From NCBI GenBank assembly GCA_003952965.2, contig CM025852.1, positions 23,398,308 through 23,462,307 of the forward strand: a stretch of DNA of 64,000 bases. The letters are read 5' to 3'. Below, piece after piece: positions 10,107 through 23,900 of the stretch (position 1 is its first letter; every line of letters starts with the position of its first letter). Made by a program: the position numbers and the translations under genes. The DNA comes from Morella rubra (Eukaryota > Streptophyta > Magnoliopsida > Fagales > Myricaceae). The notes beneath the pieces were generated by a model. The model was not told the DNA's origin and made no database searches. It worked only from the letters and a program-made list of their open reading frames with translations.

Positions 10107-13100
10107 AAACCATGGCTTCCAAGTTTCAAACCACCCGAACCCCGAAATCTGCTTTGCCGTTTCTCAAATATTATCGTTGGCAGAGCAGTGCATGGACTCT
10201 GCATTAAAGGTTTAGTGCGTTTGAGTGTGTTTTCTTCGAATACTTTGATAAACATGTATTCAAAATTCGGTAATATACAATGTGCTTGGGATGTGTTCGA
10301 TAAAATGTCTCAAATAAATGAATCGTCGTGGAATAACATGATGTCGGGGTTTGTTCGAGTGGGTTGGTACCCAGAAACTTTTGGATTCTTTCGTGAAATG
10401 TGTGGACATGGGGTCAAGCCAAGTGGGTTTTTGATTGCTAGTTTGGTAACAGCCTGCGACAGGTCGCATTGTATGTTACATGAAGGACTTCAAGTGCATG
10501 GTTTAGTTGTGAAGATTGGTTTGTCGTGTGATGTTTTTGTGGGGACTTCTCTGTTGAATTTTTATGGCACCTATGGGCCTGTTTCTATGTCCCTGAAGCT
10601 CTTTGAGGAACGGAACGTTGTCACTTGGACTTCATTGATGGTTGGGTATTCAGATTGTGGAGATTTGAGACAAGCCATAGATCTATATCTGCTTATGAGG
10701 CGCGAGGGGTTTGCTGCAATGAAAACACATACGCTGCATTCATTAGTTCTTGTGGGATGGTCGGGGATGAACTGTTGGGTAATCAAGTTCATGGACATGT
10801 TGTGAAGTCCGGATTAGAGACTAATGTTTCTGTGGGAAACTCCCTTATATCGATGTTTGGTAGTTTTGGTTGTCTGGAGGCAGCCAGCTATATCTTTGAT
10901 CTCATGGATAACCACGACACGATCTCCTGGAATTCAATGATTGGTGCAAGTGCACATAATGGGTTGTGAAGAATCATTAAGATAATTTTTATCGGATGCG
11001 CCATGTCCACAAAGCGATGGATTCTAACGCTTTCAACTTTGTTAACAGTCTGCGGTTCTGTAGATAGTGTTAAGTGGGGAAGGGGAATTCAGGGTCTAGT
11101 TATAAAATTGGGACTAGGATCAAATGTTTGTATAGGTAATACTGTTATAAATATGTATTCTGAGGCTGGAAGACCGGAGGATGCAGAGCTGGCATTCCAG
11201 ACAATGCCGGAAAAAGATTTGATCTCATGGAACACCATGATGACATGCTATGTTCAGGATGGCTACCTTCATGCCTTAGAACTTTTTTCTGAAATGATTT
11301 GGATGGGAAACTCCCTTATATCGATGTTTGGTAGTTTTGGTTGTCTGGAGGCAGCCAGCTATATCTTTGATCACATGGATAACCATGACACGGGAATTCA
11401 ATGATTGGCGCAAATGCAATAATGGGCTTTGTGAAGAATCATTAAGATATTTTTATCAGATGCGCCATGTCCACGAAGCGATCATCTACAACGCTTTCAA
11501 CTTTGTTAACACGGTTCTGTGATAGTGTTAAGTGAATTCAGGGTCTAGTTATAAAATTGGGACTAGGATCAAATGTTTGTATAGTAATACTGTTATAAAT
11601 ATGTATTCTGAGGCTATGCAGAGCTGGCATTTAAATTGATCTCATGGAACACCATGATGACATGCTATGTTCAGGATGGCAAATAATGCCTTAGAACTTT
11701 TTTCTGAAATGATTTGGATGAGAAAAGCAAGAAACCAATTACAATGCAATGCATTAATTACCATGTATGGAAGATCTGGTATGATGGTTGACGCAAAAAA
11801 GGTATTCCAAACAATTCCCGAGCGAGATGAAGTGACATGGAATGCACTCATAGGTGGTCACTCTGAAAATGAAGAACCAGATGAAGTGGTAGAAGCTTTT
11901 AAATTGATGCGAGAAGATGGAATACCGGTAAATTACATTACAATTATAAATGTCCTTGGTGCTTGCTTGACTACTGAGAATCTTTTAAACCACGGGATGC
12001 CTATCCATTCACATATAGTTCAGACAGGATTTGAATCAGAGAAGTATGTGCAGAATTCTTTAATCACAATGTATGCCAAGTGTGGTGATCTGAATTCAGT
12101 AATCTCATTTTTTATCATTTGGTTGATAAGAACTCTATCGCGTGGAACGCTGTAATCGCTGCAAATGTGTATTTTGGCAATGGGGAAGAGGCTCTTAGAC
12201 TTATTGCAAATATGAGACGCGCTGGAGTAGAGTTAGATCAGTTCAGTTTCTCTTTAGCTCTTGCGGTTACTGCTAATTTGGCTATGCTGGAGGAAGGCAA
12301 GCAGCTTCACCTTTTGGCAATTAAACTTGGGTTTGATTCAGATTATTTTGTCATAAATACTGCAATGGATATGTATGCAAAATGTGGGGAGATTGATGAT
12401 GTGTTAAGAATACTTCCCCTACCATGCAACAGGTCACGATTAGCATGGAACATATTGATATCAGCTTTTGCAAGACATGGATACTTCCAGAAGGCTAGGG
12501 AAACTTTCATGAAATGCTAAAACTGGGGGTGAAACCTGACCATGTCACCTTTGTTTCTCTTCTATCTGCATGCAGTCATGCTGGTCTTGTGGATGAGGGC
12601 CTTGCATACTATGCTTCAATGACTACAGAATTTGGTGTCCCAGCAGGAGTAGAGCATTGTGCATGCATAATTGACCTTCTTGGTCGATCGGGAAGGCTTG
12701 CTGAGGCTGAAACTTTTATTGAAGACATGCCAGTAGCAGTGAATGACTTCATCTGGCGGAGCTTGCTGGCCTGCATGTAAAACCTATGGCAATTTGGAAC
12801 TTGCAAGAAAGCTGCAGGACATCTTTTTGAGATGGCTCCATCAGATGACTCAGCCTATGTTCTTTACTCAAATGTCTGTGCAACTTCCGGGAGATGGGAA
12901 GATGCAGAGAGTGTCAGGAGGCAAATGGGATCTAACAGCATAAAGAAGAAGCCTGCATACAGTTGGGTCAAGTTGAAAAATAAGGTCAGTTCATTTGGAA
13001 TGGGAGATCAGTCCCATCCAGAGACCAAGCAGATATTCACCAAGCTGGGAGAACTTAGGAAGATGATTCAAGAAGCAGGTTATGTTCCTGACATAGCCTA

Positions 13101-13359
13101 TGCACTGCATGATATGGATGAAGAACAAAAGGAGCACAATCTTTGGAACCACAGTGAGAGAATTGCGCTTGCATTTGGGTTGATCAATACTCCAGAAGGT
13201 TCACCTGTCAGGATTTTTAAGAATCTTCGTGTTTGTGGTGATTGTCATTCTGTTTTCAAGTTTGTTAGCGGAATTGTTGGGCGGACAATCATATTGAGGG
13301 ATGCATTCCGGTTTCACCATTTTAGCAATGGGAAGTGTTCTTGTTTGGATTATTGGTAA
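10107..13359 (+). pseudogene. DYW-class pentatricopeptide repeat protein gene, left copy, disrupted
   Basis: This copy matches the intact right copy (44465-47500) over most of its length, including the C-terminal E and DYW regions (HSERIALAFGLINTPEGSPV, NLRVCGDCHSVFKF, ending CSCLDYW). It does not read through. Compared with the right copy it has a 9-base in-frame loss near 10610 and a 1-base loss near 10709. Stops and indels follow near 10970-11000. A re-duplicated patch with many small losses lies at about 11290-11690, and a loss of about 120 bp near 11740. Further single-base indels lie near 12505, 12770 and 12806. If these are real the gene is dead. Because several are single-base indels in otherwise near-identical sequence, consensus errors cannot be excluded. 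Confidence 0.8.
11300..11692 (+). repeat. Imperfect internal re-duplication of PPR coding sequence (source about 10835-11270)
   Basis: From about 11305 the sequence restarts at gggaaactcccttatatcga, already present at 10837, and repeats the following PPR motifs as far as the caggatggc seen at about 11265. The second pass is shorter because many short stretches are missing. At several sites it matches the right-hand gene copy better than the first pass does (for example gatcacatggataaccatga at about 11370, against gatctcatggataaccacga at 10900). Confidence 0.8.
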
Positions 13360-14826
13360 TCAAGATAATTATAAGCTTAGATTGTCTGCCTGTAACGAGG
13401 ACGCAGTAATGACCCGTGGGGTGAAGGGTGAGTTATGATGCATCTGTGCAGGGAATTGGTTTTAATCCAATCAACCTATCTGGGTTACAGATTAGTTCTC
13501 ATTCTTGGTTATGCGTAGAAACCCATCCTCTTGTGCAATAGCACTTCCTTTTTGTACAATTTGTCAGTAATATACATTCTTAGTTCCATTGAAATTTCTG
13601 AAATGAAAAATCATATGCTAAATTCATCATACGGACATGTGATACTGCACGCCAGTTGTTTTGATCGTACCTACCTCAAGTTAACAATGATGATCTACAC
13701 TTTTAAACTTGTTATCATGTGGAAATTACTTTCTAGCGGCTGTCAACATCACGCTATATCATGGTTGATTTGAATTATAAGATCACTCGTAGATGGAGAT
13801 CTGATCTCATCAGAATCATGTATGGACGCATATATTCACTTGCCAATCTCTAGTTGGAGAGCTCAAATAAACTGAGATGGCCTAATGGTCTGGCAATTAT
13901 GAAGGCAAGACTGCTGAGCTCATACTGGGTTCATCTCCCGAGATTTTTGATGCATTGTCTTTTGGTCACAGTGGAATGGATCAATCTGTGGAAATTGAAG
14001 CTGCCTTTAGAAATTATTGGCTTCATTTGGGAAGTCCTTAATCCTGCCTTCCAATGCTATTGGAGCTAGTCGAAATTCAAATGATCGTCCGTACAATGTG
14101 CCCACTCTGTTCCTTGGAGGAAACTTTGGATTATCTCTGCATGAAATAGACGGTTCTTCCGCTAATGCCTTGTGTTATTGTTGTGGCAGATATCAAATTT
14201 CTTTGTACAGGAAAGCCTTTACTACTAGTGAACTGGTTGCTGCTGACAAGAGGAACATCAAGGAGAAGCGTGTTTCTTGGTGTCTAACAAAGGGCATTTA
14301 ATTTAGTCTGGATAAAGCTTCTCACTTTCAATATCATTGGCACCAACAAGAGGTACCGACGTTACGTCGACGAATATCAAAATTGCAATGACAAAGTAAA
14401 CTTTATTTAGAAGACCCCACCGACGTTTACTTCAACGTGGGTATAGCGCAAATTGTGTTGCGCACATTTTAGCTCGTTGGACTGCCTCCAATTTTAGCAA
14501 TGGTGGCCACCCCGTAATTCCTGAACATTTTGAAATCTGACCTGGGAATTTGAAGGTTCAGATCCCCCATAGATTGTTTTTAAGATTTTGTATTTAAGCT
14601 TTGACGTCTTGATCAAAAAAAAAAAAAAAGGGAAAAAAAACGAAATGTCCACTTAGGCGACTGGACGAATATTGTACTGTTCAAATTTCGGTTCTTTCTA
14701 CTTCAATTTGAATAAACCAATCATCGCGGGTTCATATGTTTCGAGTTGGATTGGGTGGACTCAATGGTCTTGGGTATAGATTTCTAGCTCCTGTATTTCA
14801 TTCTGCAACCGCATAAGGCCGGATTC
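13360..14826. other. Spacer between left PPR and left receptor kinase, with an unidentified coding-like remnant
   Basis: This holds the PPR 3' region and then a stretch (about 13860-14300) with broken, protein-like frames, including KTAELILGSSPEIFDALSF and EIEAAFRNYWLHLGSP. A frame further on reads ALCYCCGRYQISLYRKAF. The same stretch is present in the right copy (about 47995-48425) with different indels. I do not recognise the parent family. It could be a decayed gene or a captured fragment. A short LINE tail (14418-14629) follows. Confidence 0.4.
14418..14629 (+). mobile_element. Severely 5'-truncated LINE 3' end with poly-A tail
   Basis: About 212 bp are present only in the left copy. The right copy runs straight from agaagaccc to agggaag at about 49230. 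The insert encodes a LINE RNase H-like ending (VAHILARWTASNFSNGGHPV, then a stop) and ends in a run of about 15 A. This is the typical product of abortive target-primed reverse transcription. A clear target duplication was not seen. Confidence 0.65.
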
Positions 14827-16080
14827 ATGTCAGGACCATCATCTAGGTTTGTGTTTGCCATCTTTTATGCTCTGTGCATCACTGGCTTTCTTAGTAGTGC
14901 TCAGACCCAGAACCGAACACAACCTACTACGGATGCCTAATGAAGGTGCTCCTGCTCTCCTCTCATCTTATAATTCATTCCTGATTTGCTTGGGTATCCC
15001 TCAGAAGAATCCTATCAAGCCAAGGCACCTGCAGCCTCTACTAGTCTCTTTTTTTTTTTTTTTTTTTTTTTTGCAATTCTCTTTTGCATAACCATCAATG
15101 AGTCACTGCATTTGTCTCTTGAAGAATTGAAACTGAAATTTTTGTTTCTGTGGCAGTGTCTTAGACAAACCTTGTGGGTTTTTGAGCGCCTCGATTTGAA
15201 CTAAAGTGTGTTGGTTTGAAAGGAGAAAAACAATTCCACAGAGAGGTAGCTTCATCCTGTAACATCTGCATAACTTGCAATTTTTTATTTTTGCAGTGAA
15301 AGCTTTAAACTCGATATTTCAACGATGGAAGATAGCAGCACGACAAGATCAATGGAATATAAGTGGGGAGCCATGTAGTGGTGCCGCCACTGATAATACC
15401 AGCTTTACTAACACGGATTACAACCCGTTCATCAAATGTAAATGCTCGTACAACAATGGCACCACTTGCCATATCACCGCGCTGTAAGCTTTTCCCAACA
15501 CGAAAGTCTCACGTTTGGACTCGGGTAGTTTTACATAAATGTTCATTATAGCTAAGATACGAGTGCTCTCTCTCTCTCTCTCATATGACTCTGAGAAGTC
15601 ATCCCAAAAATAGCCTTAAATGTTCTCTTCTTGATAGCAAGTAATGCAACCATAGAGTGAGACCTTCTCGTATCATAATTGGGTTATTATTTGTAAAGTA
15701 ATTTTTGGAATTTCGTCTGCTGATTTTCAATTTATTGTTGAAAGGAAATCTTTTTCCTTGGTGATTGATATGGATGGACGAAAATGTTTGGTAGCAAAGG
15801 TCTGAAGATATGAAAGAGGGGCCTCTAGTTTTTCCATAGTACTAAGGGATAACCTCTGATTTTTTGTAGTATTAATAGAAATTTAATGCACTAAGGAACT
15901 AGGATCTGTGGTTCATTAAAGAAGGGGCCATTTCAGGGCCCGGTATTTCGCAGTGATTCTGTATGTGCACTATTGCCCTTCTAATATCCACTCATGGTTG
16001 ATTTCTTCTCGTCTGTGTTATAGTGACATTTTTTTTGGGTAAGTTGGTATAGTGACATTTTTCTTGAACAATATAAAACT

Positions 16081-16422
16081 AGGTTTGGTTCTGGTTTTGA
16101 AAATATTTTTTATAAAGATTAAAAAAAATGATGTTTATTTTTTTGGTAGTTTGTAAAAGTGGTGGGACCTGTAAAAAAGATGTTTAGGGAAAGAAATTTT
16201 TTGAAATATTTTCTCTTCGAGAATGTAAAAGTCATGAAAGTATGTTTCTGAGGAAAGTTTTTGTGAGAGTAATTGTTTATGGGTTTTTGTATTTTTTTGT
16301 CACAAAAAAAACAAAGTTAATGATTAGAAGAAAAAATTTATTAGGTGTAAAAATATGTTTGGATGAGAAATTAGTTTTGAAATCAAAAAATATTTTTGAA
16401 AGCCACTAAGCAAACGTGCCTA
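16081..16422. mobile_element. MITE-like inverted-repeat element, left copy
   Basis: The left end (aggtttggttctggttttga) is an imperfect inverted match of the right end (tatttttgaaagccactaag, then caaacgtgccta). The interior is AT-rich and non-coding. It lies in intron 2 of the kinase gene and is shared with the right copy (50984-51322), so it predates the duplication. Confidence 0.45.
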
Positions 16423-17694
16423 AAAGTGTTTTCATCCATAGTGAAGTAATTGCATTTTGATGTCAGACTGTGTATATTTCCATGGACCCCGAAAAAATGC
16501 TTACCTAGTATGGGGGCATCATTCAATATTAGTAGAGCACAGCAGTGCATTTAATATTTTTAGGGTTACTTTTATACTAAGAAACACGATGTGAAATTTG
16601 AGGCCATATAATGAGATAGATCACATTAACGAAAGGATGCTTCTCCAAAGGTAAATCTCTTTGCCAATCAGAAAAAGGTCAGCTTCAGCATTTGCGCTTG
16701 GCTACGGAATAAAATCTCTCACTCTGGTTAGCTGTTGTTACAAACCTGTCCATAACGTTAACTTAAGGCTAACTAAATTGCATGCAGCTTTTCAGTCGTA
16801 AGAACCATTTCTGGTACGTTTTGGAGTTGATGGTTAGACTGGAGATGCTTTGAGTTAGTCCATTTTGCATGAGTGAGTGAATGTTCTAACTTTGAGCTGT
16901 TGAGTCGTACAGCTTGTTTCATCATCAGTTACAGTATGAGTGAATATCCTAGTACCAGCCATAGTTCAGAACCTTTTGTTGGGATTACTAGAAAATCGAG
17001 AATGTCTGGATATTTTCCTTTTCATTTAATTTTTGTTGGTTTTTGAAAACTCTTGACAGGAAGGTTTATGAATTGGACATTGTCGGTGTACTACCAGACG
17101 AGCTTTGGACTTTGGCTTACCTCACCAATCTGTATGGTTTCATATGCATATACTTGTTCACTTGAATTGGCTTACCTCACCAACCTGAGCTGAATAATTG
17201 GTTACTCTATCATATACAAGCTGAATCAAAGTTATGTTGCACAGCATCGACCTCTTGCAATATGTGCTACAACTCCTTTTTCTTTTCTTTTTCTCAAGCT
17301 GTTGGTAAATATATGTTCCATATGTTTCCCTTCGCCTTATGCCTATCAGGGAAATTAAATTCCTTCATCTCTTATAGGGATTTGCGCCAAAATTTCTTAA
17401 CTGGTCCCATCTCTCCCTCCATTGGCAACCTAACTGGCTTGCAATACCTGTAAGCTCATCTAAATTCTAATTTGAAGGTTGTTTTAGAGGTGCTTAGTTT
17501 ATATTTATGGTCTTCTTTTCTTCCACTAGGAGCTTTGGCATTAATGCATTATCCGGGAAGCTTCCAGTAGAACTCGGGAAGCTTACTGATTTAAGGTCAC
17601 TGTAAGTCATTTTCATCCATACTTCAGTAATATGTCTAAATTGGTAATGTGATTTTTCTTGAAAGATAGTGAGAGCGCCTTTCTAGTTTTATTA

Positions 17695-18087
17695 GGGATA
17701 AATACACTTTACAGCCTCTAACTATGAGAGTCTTGATGCTTTGCACCTTAATCTATTATTTTTGTCACATTTCATCCATCAACTATTGATTTCAGACACC
17801 TTGCACCCTCCATGCAAACTAGCAGTTAATTTGAAGGGAAAATGGCCTTTTGGCGCACAAAATTACAATTTTATCCCCATGATTTTTCTGTGGTGACCAT
17901 TTTGTGAGAGTAAAAGCTTAATTTTTTGGGCTAAAAAATCAACTTCAGTCAAAATTGACAGAAAATTTAACAAAGGGTGAAAAGTGTTTGAAATCAATAA
18001 TTAGTAGGTAAAATGTGACAAAAATAATAGATTGTGATGCAAAGTATCAATATCCTCATAGTTAGAGGTCGCAAAGTGTATTATCTC
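17695..18087. mobile_element. MITE with long terminal inverted repeats and 9-bp flanks, left copy
   Basis: The ends read gggataaatacacttta and, inverted, gagataatacactttgc, and the inverted match continues for about 90 bp. Flanks gttttatta (17686-17694) and ttttaatta (18088-18096) are near-duplicates. This fits a Mutator-type MITE in a kinase-gene intron. The right copy carries the same element at the same place. Confidence 0.65.
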
Positions 18088-20761
18088 TTTTAATTATTTC
18101 TCTTCCCCAGTTATTTAGTTGTGTCATTATCTTCAGTTGATTATTTGGCAATTCTTCATTATTATTTTTTGCAAAATGGCAATTTTGTAGTCTCATAGTT
18201 AATGCTACAATCTTGGTCCATAGTTTGACTACATTTTTAATACCTTGGGTTAAATTCCAGACCATCCTACCATATGATTGGGATGCATCAATGATGTATC
18301 AAAGTCAACTATTAGTACAAATAATTTTATTTGTTACATTAATGTGTGTAACTGCCATTGCTAGATTTAGGTGAATTCTTGTCGCCTTCTTCTTTGTTCA
18401 TCTGCTGAAAGTTACAAAACTGAATCTAAAAGAGAAATTATTGGAATCATATATTTGATTTACTTGTCAATTTTGTAGGGCTTTTGGGTTTAACAACTTC
18501 TCTGGTCCTCTGCCTTCTGAGCTTGGGAATTTAACCAAGTTAGAACAATTGTAAGTTTTAATCAATTGGTGTCTGTTTTTCCATTTCATTGTGAATTAGC
18601 ATCTTGATATACTCCAAGTAGTTATTTATAAATGTTGGCTTTAGATAATTCTGAAAGAACTTTCAATTACGTAAACATGTGGCTTCGTCATGTCATCTAT
18701 ACACAAAAAGGAAAAAGCTATAATCCCTGAACTACCAAGGTTCTGCAAACGCAATATTCTGTTTTTAGTACACACAAAATTATCAATTTCTTAAGAAGTT
18801 GTCAATGTTCAGATAAATATGAACGTTAGATTTTCTGAATTGGTGGTATTATTGATAAAGCTATGAAGACTACACTGAACCCAACTAGTAAGGAAATAAT
18901 TCAAAGTTGAAACTGGGTGTTCCAAAGATAATAGGGAATATTTATAGTAGCCTAACAAAATCATTGGGATAATATATCAGCAACCCAATCTTCTGCAACT
19001 TTTCCTAAGATATCACAGTACTGTTTAATGCATATGATCAATTTCATTACAATATTCTCTTACATGCTCCCTGAAATATTGAAATGTGCTTATCACATAA
19101 ATATCATTGCCACAAGATACCATTGAAATTATACAGAATCTGGTTGTGGAAATTCTTCTATGACATGAAATTCCACTGTGTGCAGCAATAGATGAAAACA
19201 CTGCAAATAAGCATATTGTTGGGTGTCACTTTCTTAATCTAGATTTTGAATATAGAACAGTACTTTCTATTTTGAACATTGCCCATTGGAAGATCTGACT
19301 TAAAGGAACAAAGTGGCATTGAAAAGGAGATTGCTAATAATTTGAAAATGAAAAATAAAAAACAAGAGGGTCTCCTTTCTGAGATCAAGCTCTTAAAGTG
19401 GGCTATGTAAAGGCTGGGGATGGTCTTACCATTGGAAGGCTAACTACTGGAAATAAAAATAAGGGGACACTGGGATTTTCTTTTTCTCAAAAAAAATGCT
19501 GCCCCATTGCATGTGTGGGATACAAAAAATATCCCCTTGATATCATCAAACATTAGGGGCACAAGGGGCCAGGTTTGACTTGGCCTTAGCTTTGAACAAT
19601 AAGGCCTTACACCTGTTAATAGGCTTGTAAAGGTAATGAATTGTCTTTCATTCAGGCAAATAACATGACTATAGCAGTTTCATGATGTTGTCGTAAAGTC
19701 TCCTTCACTATATCTCCTAGTTGCCGCTGCAAGTCTGTTATAGAATAATCAGAATGTTCAAAGTTTCTGACAAGTATATTCAGACATACTTGGATGACAC
19801 TAGATATTCCACTTTCGCAAAATAAATTTGAACACTGTGGCACATTGGCCTTTATGGTCATCAGTGATAACTAATGATTGATGATTGGAAATATCTTTGT
19901 GATAACCACCGGTTGTAAATTATGACTTTTTTTTCAAACACGTTGGTGGCATGCGTTGGGGATGGATTTCCCTCTTGTATGTTGCATGGCTATGAAGTCT
20001 GGCAGGTTCAAGGGGCAAACCATATCAAAATCCTTCTATAACAACAATATCTTAATAAAATTCTATTTCTGTAAACCTGCTAGGTACCTGTATTATGGTT
20101 TTTTGCACTCGTAAGTTATTTTTTATGACTATTACACTTTTATTTGTGTAAGGAGTGAGTTCCAGACTGCAGCACTAAGTTTTGTCCATCTACCTTGGCA
20201 GGTACTTTGATAGCTCTGGAATTAGTGGTGAAATTCCACAAACATTTGCCGAACTAAAGAACCTGATCATAATGTAAGATAAATCAAGTATATTGTCCAA
20301 GAAAATATAAAAGCTGTGGACGTTTGTGTTTTTGTTGAGGAAATAGTCTTTTGTTGCAGGTTTGGCTCAAATACTGAACTCACTGGTAGGATACCTAGCT
20401 TCATAGGGAATTGGTCGGCTCTTCAAACTTTGTAAGATGACTTTGAAATTAGGATTTTTTTCTCTCTCTTCAATCATGCTTAAATGACAAGCTAGGCTCT
20501 CGATTATATACTCACACGAAATGATGTTAAAATAGTGAAAAGTAATAGCCTATATGGTATATTCTGCATGAAATGGATATCCTTACAGTTTACAGTGAGT
20601 TACTCCTGAATGTTTTTGTAGGAAGCTTCAAGGAAACTCTTTTGAAGGTTCGATACCATCTGCATTTTCCAATTTGACTTCTTTGACTGACTTGTAAGTT
20701 TGTATTAGTTAATCTTCTTTTCTGAAGTACACTTTTGGCCCCTTCAGCCAAATTCTATGTC

Positions 20762-20954
20762 CATCCCTGAAATTTACAAAGTTTTGATTTCATCCCAGAA
20801 CAATTTAAAAGTAGTAGTATTGTTCATAACAGTATTATATCAGCCTTTTATCAGTCACGTATGAATTTCAATTCATGGATGATGAGACAAGGATTGATGC
20901 AGCTAGCTTTCAAATTGTTCAGGGATTAAATTTAAATTTGTGTCATTTCAGGGA
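20762..20954. repeat. MITE-like inverted repeat in a kinase intron, left copy
   Basis: The left arm (catccctgaaatttacaaag, then catcccagaacaattt) is mirrored by the right arm (aaattgttcagggatta, then catttcaggga). It is non-coding and shared with 57654-57846 in the right copy. Confidence 0.45.
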
Positions 20955-23900
20955 CAATAATCTAAAATTAAGGAAGCAATAAATTTGTGTCACGTATGAT
21001 TTCAGCCTTTTGTTTATATGCTGCAGATCTTGTGGCTGATAATCCTATGTATGATTTAAATGCAGGAGAATAAGTGATTTATCTAATGGCAGCTCTTCGT
21101 TGGCATTCATTAAGGAAATGAAGTCTCTAAGCATCCTGTAAGAGTTTAAGTTTGCAGTCAGTGTATTTGAGTATATATCTGTCATGAATTGTCTTGAATT
21201 TTGGACCGGACTCTAAAGGAGGACTTTCCTGGAAGCTGAAGTGCCTTCGGTGTTAGCCATAGGCTAGGCTCATAAGCGACGGACTGTTTACTGCTACTGT
21301 TGTTTCAGAAAGTGGTAAAGGACAACGAGGTTGATCATTTCATAGTATCCAACTTCATATTTTGAATGTTTAATCTCCCTCATACCACAGACACTAAAAT
21401 CGTGCTGAGCCTTGAAAATGCGCATCTCTTTCTAGTTTATGCCTGCTTTTTTTCTCTATTGTTGGTTTATTTGCATAACACTGACATATTGTTTCTGTTT
21501 TCTTTTCCTTTATCTTTGTTGCTTTTCCGGAAATTAACTCATTGACAGCTTGGTAACATGTCCTGCAGGATTCTCAGGAATAACAATATTTCGGATTCAA
21601 TGCCATCTAACATTGGAGAATACCAAAGCTTATGGCATCTGTAAGTTGTACTTTTTGATGGATAACTCTATACAGGTGGGGTGGCAATGTGTTAAGTTGG
21701 AAATCTGTGGCTTTATAACTCTCGGACCAGGAATTGGTCTAATGATTAATTAGTTAAACGAGCTCAACCTGAACAGAAGACAAATGTATAAGTCCTTGTT
21801 TAAAGTTACCTTGGATGACAGAATGTGCTTACCAGGTTATTTGGTATGGCTTTCTTGACGAATAATTTATCTAGTACAGTAGTTTGGCTCACTTCATTTC
21901 AACCTGAAGTCAGTAGGATTTTTTTTTTTTTTTTTTTCTCTTTGTAACCTTTTCTCCCGTCATTACTTTTTCCTCTTACGAGACAGGATAACAGGTGTGG
22001 GTTTAATTTTTCCAGAAGATTCTTATTAAAAAAAAATTACGGAAGATCTTTTTGGTTTTTGAGACTTATCATTAAATGTTATGTATATGTTCTGTTAGAT
22101 GGCTTTTGTTTACTGGACTACCATGTAACACTAGTTCTTTTATATTTTATGTTCTAAGGGATTTAAGCTTCAACAACATAACTGGACCGATTCCGGACTC
22201 GCTTTTTAGGATGAGTTCGCTCTCTCACCTGTAATGTACTGCTGTCTGCTTAATAGCACCATATTTCCTCGGACATGTATCCCTGTTGGATTGAAGCATG
22301 TATTGCTTTCCCATGTGTAGGTTTCTTGGGAATAATAAGTTAAATGGCACCATTCCAACAACAAAAAGTACAACTCTGCTCAATATGTAAGTACATCTGA
22401 TAGTTTATTCAACATCTTTCTGGTGCATATGAAAGTGCACATATCAAACTTTTTTTTCTGAGGAAGCTTCAGATTTTCAGAAATAGTACAAGGCCATTCA
22501 AACCTCTGGTCAGGTTCATTTATGTTTGTTTGTGTCTGCACATGATCGATTTCGTACTACCCTATCCCTTGGCCAAATCAAATCACCAGTGCCTCGTTGA
22601 AAGAGAAAAAAATCTTAACTGCTAAATAATTGGGACGTACTTGCCTAGCTGCAATCATTGTAGGCTTATAGCAGGAGCAGTTTTATGGATTTGCCTATAT
22701 AGGATAATGGTAGGATAGAGTTTAAAAAATCTGCTGATTTGAGTATAGTTTGAATTCTATTCTGTGATTATCATTTTATATAACCAACTTTCTTTGGCCT
22801 GGTGGTTGGTTGTGTTTCACTATCACCAGGATCAGAGTTTCAAAGGCTGGGGAAGATAAGAGAAAAGAGATAAATTACCATTTTATAATCCTATAGTCAT
22901 TATGTTTAAATTTTTCATGGATATTACCTTTTGAATATTTACTATTCCAAGGTACTACTTGTCCTGTTTTATTCATCGAAACGCAATCTGTGCTTGGTAT
23001 CCTGTAATCAGAACATCATGAGTTTCTAAAATTACCATAGAAAGTTCCTAATTTTTTAGGAAACACCAAATTTTTAAGGTGATTTGGTAATTATACAACT
23101 TTCTAGATTCCTTTGGAAACATGGAGTATAGTTTTGTACCTCACAAATAAAAGGATCAATAAAAAACATGGTACTAGGATCTTCGATCTAGTTGGTGTAC
23201 TGTAAAGTCCAAATCCTTCGTCTCACTATGCTCCTTCTGGGTTGTGCTTTTTCTTAAAAAGAGAGAAAAAAACCATTGGTACCACATGCTAAAAAGCATA
23301 TATATGCTATGTTGAAGCTATGATGGTAGTTAACTAAAAAGAAACATCTGATAAAAGGAGATTATACAGCTGAAGAGATAAGTTGCAAAGATGTCTCCAC
23401 AACTATTTGCATGTGATGATATTCTCGCTCTTTGCCCTATTTTGCTTTTTGGTAGTAAAAATTGAAAACACAATAAAATTTTAAAAGAATTAGGCTGTCG
23501 TTTTCAAGATAAAAATTGCAAGTGAAATTGAAGGTTACTTCAACTGAAAGTTTTATTGGCAACAAACATGCCTTGTTTTTCATTTGTTTAAAGTTATACA
23601 TCTATTTGGAAGTTGCTCTTCTTTGAATTTGTTTGGTACACACCCTTCCTCATGTTTCTGTTTGAAACCTTTTGCTTTAAAAGTTCTTTGGATACCCTGT
23701 TGTACAACCAACTGGGTATGTTTATGAGGAAATACGGACAACTAGAGGTTTGGATATGCATTTGTGTGGTGTCTAGCTTTTAATCAAAATGTTGGACGGG
23801 TGACCAATCTCTAAAATACAACTGAACACAGGCTTTTGCTCATTCACTATGAAACTATCATCTATCTCAAAAGCTTAACTGTTAGGAAAATGTAGATTTA

